Program-made: the position numbers and the translations under genes | Source of the DNA: Scolanthus callimorphus | Lineage: Eukaryota; Cnidaria; Anthozoa; Actiniaria; Edwardsiidae | Reading direction: 5' to 3' | NCBI GenBank assembly: GCA_033964015.1 | Contig: CM066924.1 | Location: forward strand, 1 to 64,000 | DNA: 64,000 nt | Shown: positions 57,967-64,000 of the stretch, piece after piece | How positions within the stretch are numbered: position 1 is the stretch's first letter | Layout of the letters: each line of letters opens with the position of its first letter | The notes under the pieces: model-generated | Told to the model about the DNA's origin: nothing | The model's input: only the letters and a program-made list of their open reading frames with translations | Databases searched by the model: none

Positions 57967-58055
57967 GATTACGAGCTCGAGATTTCTATGAGCTGATAGT
58001 TGACGAAGAGTCTTCAACGACAAGCTCATAGAAGTCGAGAGCGATTAATCTAATT
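57967..58055. mobile_element. Hairpin MITE related to 42231-42341
   Basis: GATTACGAGCTCGAGATTTC and TATGAGCTGATAGTTG pair with CAACGACAAGCTCATAGAAG and TCGAGAGCGATTAATC. Confidence 0.75.
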
Positions 58056-58059
58056 GTTT

Positions 58060-58262
58060 TAGTAAAATCACACACACACACTACATTCGAATAATGAAAC
58101 TTTTTATTTATTTATATCTTTTAAGACATGTTCATAAATGCGAAACAAATATCCGCTCGTGACCGGCCTTTTCAAAACTCACTATCTATGACTCAATAGA
58201 CAGTGAGTTTTGAGCCAATCAGAATGCAGGATTCGTGATAGTGTGTGAGTGTGATTTTACTA
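58060..58262. mobile_element. MITE with TAGTAAAATCACAC ends
   Basis: TAGTAAAATCACACACACAC at the left is inverted at the right (GTGTGAGTGTGATTTTACTA). The subterminal AGCCAATCAGAATGCAGGAT block is shared with 61311-61330. Confidence 0.85.
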
Positions 58263-58337
58263 AATAGTGATAGTGATAGTACTAATTTACGATTAGTCTC
58301 CAAAGGCAAGGTGATTATCGGCCTACAAATTCCAGTC

Positions 58338-58702
58338 TTACAGAAGACTTAAACAGTCTTCACAATCACAATTCTGACGTTCAATCCATTCTTTAAGTAT
58401 CTCTTCCGCTGATCCATTTCTCGGGTCTAGTTCTTCAAGTTTACAAAGAAGCTCGTTGATCGTGCAACCAACCTCTCTAAGAATGGTCTCAGTGCGCGAA
58501 CCTTTATAAAAGTCTCGTAAGTAGTTAATTTGGCCGACGTTATAACCAAAAGCGTCGGCTAAAGAGCGATAATCACCGCCAAACTCCCTTTCAGGATCTA
58601 ACTGAACTTTAAGTTCTCGGAAGAGAGTATCGGCATTTTGTAGACTACTTATTCGACTGTTCTTGAAACAATATTTTGTGCTTTTGAATATAGGCTGGTC
58701 AC
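58338..58702 (-). CDS. Death-domain protein, last exon
   Basis: The acceptor CTTGCAG ends at 58703. The exon then reads, completing a Gly codon, DQPIFKSTKYCFKNSRISSL, LFRELKVQLDPEREFGGDYR, SLADAFGYNVGQINYLRDFY, KGSRTETILREVGCTINELL, CKLEELDPRNGSAEEILKEW and IERQNCDCEDCLSLL, with TAA at 58338-58340. The pattern L-x-x-x-LDP...DYRSLA-x-x-x-GY...INYL...G-x-x-TE-x-IL...T-x-x-ELL-x-x-L is that of a death domain of six helices (about 85 residues). Death domains mediate homotypic assembly in apoptosis and Toll/NF-kB signalling. The LDP...DYRSLA...INYL segment recalls UNC5-like domains, and the spacing also fits MyD88/IRAK-type domains. I cannot decide the subfamily. The Cys-rich C-terminus is unusual. 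The domain is C-terminal, with the rest of the protein upstream at higher coordinates. Confidence 0.8.
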
Positions 58703-59150
58703 CTGCAAGGCAAACGAGAAAACAAGATGCATTATAGTACAGCTGCTACATGAAACGGACATATAGCCCATTAGCCGGGAAGGGGGGGGGGGGGGGGGGG
58801 GGATTTCGTATACATAAAAAAACTAATGATTGTTCTTGTCTAATCCAAACCCAGTACATACAACCCAGTACATACAAATCCCACCCATGCAACTAATTTT
58901 ATTATTATTATTTATCTTTCACTAAGATTAAAGCGAAAGCTTGATATAGAGGGAGCCTCTCTTACTAACATTATCAGGTAGAGAGTTCCATACTGCGGCT
59001 CCACGATACGAAAACTGCGCTTCTTCGTGATATCACAAATGCTTAGTGAAGTGTTTGTTGTTTGATGTTGCGGCATTCAAGCACTTCGATAACATACTGG
59101 TTTCTCTTATCATCAATCGCAGGCTCGTCGTGGTTTTGATACGAGGACCG
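58703..59150. other. Intronic spacer with poly(G) tract
   Basis: A G-run of about 21 lies at 58782-58802, followed by a short duplication ACCCAGTACATACAA (58850-58878) and an ATT run (58901-58912). Confidence 0.5.
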
Positions 59151-59154
59151 GGAC

Positions 59155-60283
59155 CACAGGACGCCCAATTGGGTACCCCAAACGAAATTACTGAGATGGC
59201 TGTAGGGGAGCCTATGTATGCCCGAGTTGGGTAACCCAAACGAAATTACTGAGATAGGTGCAGGGGAGCCTATGTATGCCCGAGTTGGGTAACCTAAACG
59301 AAATTACTGAGATGGCTGTAGGGGAGCCTATGTATGCCTGAGTTGGGTAACCCAAACGAAATTACTGAGATAGGTGCAGGGGAGGCTGTGTATGCCCGAG
59401 TTGGGTAACCTAAACGAAATTACTGAGATGGCTGTAGGGGAGCCTGTGTATGCCCGAGTTGGGTAACCTAAACGAAATTACTGAGATGGCTGTAGGGGAG
59501 CCTATGTATGCCTGAGTTGGGTAACCCAAACGAAATTACTGAGATAGGTGCAGGGGAGGCTGTGTATGCCCGAGTTGGGTAACCTAAACGAAATTACTGA
59601 GATGGCTGTAGGGGAGCCTATGTATGCCCGAGTTGGGTAACCCAAACGAAATTACTGAGATAGGTGCAGGGGAGGCTGTGTATGCCCGAGTTGGGTAACC
59701 TAAACGAAATTACTGAGATGGCTGTAGGGGAGCCTATGTATGCCCGAGTTGGGTAACCCAAACGAAATTACTGAGATGGCTGTAGGGGAGCCTATGTATG
59801 CCCGAGTTGGGTAACCCAAACGAAATTACTGAGATGGCTGTAGGGGAGGCTGTGTATGCCCGAGTTGGGTAACCCAAACGAAATTACTGAGATAGGTGCA
59901 GGGGAGGCTGTGTATGCCCGAGTTGGGTAACCTAAACGAAATTACTGAGATGGCTGTAGGGGAGGCTGTGTATGCCCGAGTTGGGTAACCCAAACGAAAT
60001 TACCGAGATGGCTGTAGGGGAGCCTATGTATGCCCGAGTTGGGTAACCCAAACGAAATTACCGAGATGGCTGTAGGGGAGCCTATGTATGCCCGAGTTGG
60101 GTAACCCAAACGAAATTACTGAGATAGGTGCAGGGGAGGCTGTGTATGCCCGAGTTGGGTAACCCAAACGAAATTACTGAGATGGCTGTAGGGGAGCCTA
60201 TGTATGCTCGAGTTGGGTAACCCAAACGAAATTACTGAGATGGCTGTAGGGGAGCCTATGTATGCCCGAGTTGGGTAACCCAT
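59155..60283 (+). repeat. 58-bp minisatellite, about 19 copies, two subtypes
   Basis: The unit reads GGCTGTAGGGGAGCCTATGT, ATGCCCGAGTTGGGTAACCC and AAACGAAATTACTGAGAT. A second subtype has ATAGGTGCAGGGGAGGCTGTG in place of the first segment. The two are interspersed rather than blocked. The array lies between the two predicted exons of the death-domain gene. Frames on either strand (59033-59239, 60116-60517) are by-products. Confidence 0.95.
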
Positions 60284-60552
60284 ACCTTTCTTCCTCGCAT
60301 CTAACTTTTGTTCTTGAGAAGGAAGGGTTTCTTGGGTGCAGGACAATGGGGGAAACGCATGGGCTGAAAAATACGGCAACACACGCTTATTTGTGGGCAT
60401 GACGTCACGCAACTTTGGGATGCACCACAGAACTAGAAATAGCGTATTTATATTCAGTAATTGCCACGTTTGAGAGATATAGCCACGAAAATGGACATTT
60501 GTTTGCCAGGCCAGCATATAAACAGAGCTATATCTTTGTTAAGTTGTCGTCA
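60284..60552. other. Spacer
   Basis: No gene. It includes an ATGACGTCACGCAA CRE-like site at 60399-60412. Confidence 0.35.
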
Positions 60553-60682
60553 TTAAAGGCCCATCACCAACCGGGAGCCTTTGCGCCCCGTTTTCTTTTG
60601 TTTTCAAATTGATCCATTGTTTTTCGGGTGCTCTGATTGGCTAAGAGTCCGCAAAGGCTCTCGGTTGGTGATGGGCCTTTAA
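60553..60682. mobile_element. 130-bp MITE with TTAA edges
   Basis: TTAAAGGCCCATCACCAACC at the left is exactly inverted at the right (GGTTGGTGATGGGCCTTTAA), with further pairing of GGAGCCTTTGCG and CGCAAAGGCTC. TTAA at both edges would suit a piggyBac-type target, but it may simply be part of the TIR. Confidence 0.9.
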
Positions 60683-60765
60683 CTTCAATGGCAATTTTCA
60701 CAAATTTTTGCGCGCTGTATAGAACGGCGTCCATAGATTTTATCCTGTCGGTTCGTGCGCAAAGT

Positions 60766-60921
60766 TCATCACTTTACGATGGGCCGAATGCTATTTGCAT
60801 ACGTCTGTGCCATTTGTTCATCACTTTACGATGGGCCGAATATTATTTGCATACGTCTGTGCCATTTGTTCATCACTTAACGATGGGCCGAATGCTATTT
60901 GCATACGTCTGTGCCATTTGT
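60766..60921 (+). repeat. Three tandem 52-bp units with octamer motifs
   Basis: CATCACTTTACGATGGGCCG, AATGCTATTTGCATACGTCT and GTGCCATTTGTT form a 52-bp unit repeated three times. Each has one perfect ATTTGCAT octamer (60793-60800, 60845-60852, 60897-60904), the complement of ATGCAAAT. Confidence 0.9.
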
Positions 60922-61032
60922 TTAGCTATTCTAGGTAGTGCTTTCCATTGGCTGAACATTTTGTGACGTCACAATGTGCCCACCTTTTGGCCTTGGCCAT
61001 ATGTGGCAATCAGTGCCAATACCATTTAACAA

Positions 61033-61370
61033 TTAGACTACGAGTTCGAGTTTTCTATGAGTCAATAGATAGTTAACGAGGCGCGTAGCGCCTCATCTCC
61101 AGTGTAAGAACCATTCCCTGAGGACACCTTTGTGTTTAGTTACTATTTAATCATGATTGGTTCAACCTTCGTTCTACCAAACAAAGAAAGCTTTGTGACG
61201 CAGCTGCTGAGTTCTTACACTGGAGATGAGCCTTATTTTCATGGTTTTAGAAAGTTTTACGCTAGCGAATTCGCTACTCACTATCTATTACGTGATAGAT
61301 AGCGAGTAGTGGAGCCAATCAGATTGCAGGATTCATGATAGTATGCGAGTTTCTACTAAGACAAAATAGA
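61033..61370. mobile_element. Composite of an old MITE split by a younger MITE (61092-61230)
   Basis: The left piece CAATTAGACTACGAGTTCGA with TTTTCTATGAGTCAATAG matches the family at 42231. The right piece (TCACTATCTATTACGTGATA, GCCAATCAGATTGCAGGATT) matches 58182-58250. Between them sits a MITE with exact 20-bp ends CTCATCTCCAGTGTAAGAAC and complement. Confidence 0.8.
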
Positions 61371-61761
61371 ACAAGAATATCAATTGATCGGACCTTGGCT
61401 TTATATGGCAATCACTTCCAGTGTCAACACCATGACAAAAGAAAGCAAGAATGCCAGATTATTTGGAATACATGTTCAATAATAGAACAAAGCCATGTGT
61501 TTTTAAGTAAGTATATGGAAGTCATATGACAACCCCTACTCTGGTTTTCTGTACCATCTACAACATAGTCAAAAATATCCGTAGTACAAAGTACAAACAC
61601 CGAACTTGGGCTACCTGTGGTAAAATGCAACTAAAAATTGATGTTATCGACCAAAATGCAGCCTGATTTGTTTATTAATTTCCAGCCCTGTCCACATGGA
61701 TTGGGTTGCCGTGTGTGCAGACTAATCTGGATGTAGGTGAATGTTTATTTACTAAACAAAC

Positions 61762-61830
61762 CTGATGGTTGAGCTGCAGACCCAGTGACAGCAGAGTCAG
61801 GTATGTCTTCACCATTACCATTGACATTTC
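61762..61830 (-). CDS. Death-domain gene, upstream 69-bp linker exon
   Basis: On the minus strand AAATTTCCAG precedes GAAATGTCAATG, and the open 23 codons NVNGNGEDIPDSAVTGSAAQ end PSG at a donor CAG|GTTTGT. The exon is symmetric (phase 1 on both sides) and its last base completes the Gly codon at the start of the death-domain exon, so the frames join. The sequence is Gly/Asn/Ser/Ala-rich, as in a flexible linker. The assignment rests on splice signals and phase over 3.1 kb of intron filled with minisatellite and MITEs, so it is plausible but unproven. Confidence 0.5.
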
Positions 61831-62740
61831 CTGGAAATTTTTTAGAAATTGTCATGGACATTGATGTGAGCAAGTTATTCTGCGGTATATGTATATAAAG
61901 GGTGGCGAATGGTCCTTCAAAAAAACTGTTTTCTCGCGAAATATTAGACGTTCTCGAATTCTCGTATTTTTAAAATTTGCTGTTCTCAGATCTCAGGTTT
62001 TTCTTCAGGTCTTTTCGGATCTCGGATTTTCCAGTTTGTTGTGTTTATATGGCGAATCTAATCCGTGGCACAAACTGGCAATTCCACTTTCCACTTGACT
62101 TTCACTTCTGATTCCAGAAAATAGCATCTTTTCCTACTTTCCATATTTGTCACTTCTGAAATCCATGAAAATACCCGACCTTATTCTGATTTTCTGTTTC
62201 AAAAAAATTCTCGGAAAAGGTCCACCATTTTCCCAAAATAAAAAGTCCACTTTTTAACTCAATTTCAAGGTTGATCAAAAACCAGAAAAAAACCTACAAT
62301 TTCTAGTTTTTTGCAACCTTTTCCGGCTGGGAAAAAGTGTCACCTTTTTCCCATCGAAATTGACCAATTCCGCATTTACAAAGGCTTTTTTCTTCGATGA
62401 AAAAATGAGACTGGGGATGTCGTCGGCAAGGGGAGGCAACTACATGGTCACGTTATGTGGTGTCATCGTTTACGTCATCAAACAGAAATAAACAAATATC
62501 TCAAGCATCAACCTTCCAAAGTTAGCGGTTGATCTTTTTTATAGTAAATGGGAACAAGTACATAGTCACGTAGTCAATTCATATGAATTGAAACTTGGTG
62601 TATGTCGTGTATTTAGCAAGAGAGATTTAACTACATACTCATGTGAAGTGACGCAATCGATACATACAAGCAAATTCGTGTCCAGAGACTGTACCAATGT
62701 AATTGGCCGGGGTACTGGCTACTAGCTAGGTGGGCCAATA
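61831..62740. other. Spacer 5' of the linker exon, repeat-like
   Basis: The stretch 61900-62060 has recurrent TTCTCG, TCTCAG and GGATCTCG motifs and looks like a decayed dispersed repeat. The 69-codon frame in it is not accepted. Further upstream exons of the death-domain gene were sought here and not recognised. Confidence 0.4.
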
Positions 62741-62770
62741 TTCAGTATAGAAACAAGACTTGACAGTCTT

Positions 62771-62815
62771 AGCGGAGCTCCTTGCGGCGGCCGAAGGCCG
62801 CCGCAAAGCGGAGCA
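62771..62815. repeat. GC-rich perfect hairpin
   Basis: TTGCGGCGGCC, a GAA loop and GGCCGCCGCAA form an 11-bp stem. Outside it GCGGAGCTCC and GCGGAGC are arranged so that AGCGGAGC occurs on both sides in direct order. Confidence 0.8.
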
Positions 62816-62964
62816 CCATACCTAAGAAAACAGCGTCACAAACTGCAAATATAGTACTGGGTACCCTGTGTGAATTTGTTGAGTAACCTGTGGAAATTGC
62901 TAGGGGTCGATCCGATTTTTGGACGTCTCAGCAAGCCCCGGATGTTGTACGTGTTCCTGAAGCC

Positions 62965-62993
62965 TGACGTCACAATAGCCTATTGTGACGTCA
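62965..62993. promoter_or_regulatory. Palindrome carrying two CRE-type sites
   Basis: TGACGTCACAATAG, one C, then its exact complement. Each arm begins with the consensus cAMP-response element TGACGTCA. It may be regulatory or simply a short MITE remnant. Confidence 0.4.
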
Positions 62994-62995
62994 AG

Positions 62996-63095
62996 CATGC
63001 TCAACTCACTGGGGGAGGGGCGCGTTGTCAGGAGGGAGGAGGGAGTGCTCAACTAACGGGGAGGGGCGCGTTGTCAGGGGGGATGGTGATGCTCA
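62996..63095 (+). repeat. Imperfect tandem duplication of about 50 bp
   Basis: CATGCTCAACTCACTGGGGG, AGGGGCGCGTTGTCAGG is followed by GTGCTCAACTAACGGGGAGG, GGCGCGTTGTCAGG. Confidence 0.8.
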
Positions 63096-63099
63096 CGTG

Positions 63100-64000
63100 A
63101 AAGGTAAAATCGCAAGCAAAAAAAAAATCGCATGTTTTGGCAACATCCAAAAAAGACTACAGGCTGCTAGCGGCTGAAAAAACGACCTACAATAATCACT
63201 CAAAGGAGAAATGCCCGAAAACAAGCCATGGAATCCAAAGATTTGGTAGAATGGGGAATAATAATCAAGTTTGAGTATTTTCTTTGCCGGCTTGCTCCTG
63301 AAATTCTTCCAGTCGGAGTTTCAAGGCCGAGAAATGACAGCTAACTGCAGAACCGTGCTATCACGCATTACGCCTCAAAGGATAAAAATACGCGAAGAGG
63401 AAGCCATAGAATACAAACATTGGGTCGAGGGATGAGGAAGGGATCGAGGAATGATAAATATTTGGTTAAAATTATCTCTAGTAGAAGAGGAGAAAGCAGA
63501 AAGAAATGGAAGCACCAGAGACTCTCAGAGAGACCTAGACGGAAATTGCGCCCGGGAAGAAGGGGGAAGAAACCGGGCAAAGCATGAGATCAGAGCAGAA
63601 AGTATCACCAAAGAGAGGCATCTTCTTTTCCATCATATCTTTTTGAGACTACTCGATTGTCGAGGATTAACATGGAAACGGTTTCGTTTGTGGACTCGCA
63701 CTATTTTTTTGAAACAGAAACTTTCGGTACCTTGAAGCCCTTGAACGACACAACGCCTGACGAGCGCCGAGACCGAGCATGGTATAATTGGACCTCAATC
63801 TCAAATCACTTCACTTTACAGGAAGCGGAAATAAACTGGAACAAGTTTCAAAGTTTCTATTGACAAACGTCTTTGTTCATCACCACCACGTGACCCGAAG
63901 CGACAAGATTAGTGAAAGTAAAGTTGTAGTGATAGCCTGCTCTGTTTGTTTTCGAGAGTATTCGTTTTCACGAGGAAAAATTACAGGCTGCAATTCTATT
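63100..64000. other. Right end of window, possible plus-strand exon at 63669-63863
   Basis: A short frame from ATG 63669 reads METVSFVDSHYFFETETFGT, LKPLNDTTPDERRDRAWYNW and ends KFQSFY with TGA at 63861. Its composition is protein-like, but there is no domain and no clear donor, so I do not call a gene. The overlapping frame 63451-63735 is charged low complexity. Confidence 0.3.

Noticed and set aside
57706..58029. 107-codon minus frame with a hydrophobic C-terminus next to the death-domain exon
   Set aside because: It starts inside a hairpin MITE, lies downstream of the death-domain stop codon and its hydrophobicity follows from AT-rich sequence.
61889..62098. 69-codon plus frame near 61.9 kb
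   Set aside because: The region is made of recurrent TTCTCG/GATCTC motifs typical of a dispersed repeat. The frame begins and ends without support.

Overview
The window looks like intergenic, repeat-dominated nuclear DNA of an animal, most probably an anthozoan cnidarian such as a stony coral. The basis is spliced exons, several non-LTR retrotransposon families whose reverse-transcriptase tails resemble those I know from coral and sea-anemone genomes, and a very high density of small inverted-repeat transposons (MITEs). The species assignment is inference. No bacterial operon, CRISPR array, rRNA or convincing tRNA was seen.

Layout. (1) Positions 1-28783 are one giant minisatellite with a 12-bp unit (TCTAGATAATCG on the left, its reverse complement on the right). 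It changes orientation once near 4243. From there to its end it has a higher-order structure, with recurrent variant blocks and duplications of about 1.28, 1.96 and 12.8 kb. A 3.8-kb retrotransposon (11416-15200) sits inside it. It has a Myb-like N-terminus, a reverse transcriptase, a zinc knuckle and a restriction-like endonuclease candidate. An 11-bp direct repeat flanks it, and its empty site survives in the paralogous satellite copy at 24235-24245. The long DDYL/NRLD reading frames in the array follow from a 12-bp unit being divisible by three. (2) The array stops exactly at a 5'-truncated L2/CR1-like element (28784-29466). The 3' end of that element, including the last codons, is reiterated about four times up to 31.2 kb. 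(3) From 31 to 43 kb there are scattered MITEs and a multi-exon minus-strand host gene of unknown function (36076-38811) with a GC-AG intron. (4) At 43014-44248 lies a 1.2-kb element with perfect 21-bp terminal inverted repeats. (5) At 44413-52272 lies a 7.9-kb inverted-repeat structure whose arms carry GGGATCCC-rich tandem arrays. Nested inside are a MITE with a paired-type helix-turn-helix fragment, other MITEs and a retrotransposon tail. (6) From 53 to 64 kb there are more MITEs and foldbacks, a 53-bp and a 58-bp minisatellite, and the 3' end of a minus-strand death-domain gene (exons 61762-61830 and 58338-58702).

Only two host loci can be supported. They are the unknown minus-strand gene at 36-38.8 kb and the death-domain gene at 58.3-61.8 kb. 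The rest is mobile or tandem DNA and its decay products. Indels crowd the first 15 kb, in both the satellite and the retrotransposon reading frame, and are rare after it, which suggests an assembly-quality gradient. All calls come from reading the sequence by eye; no search was run.
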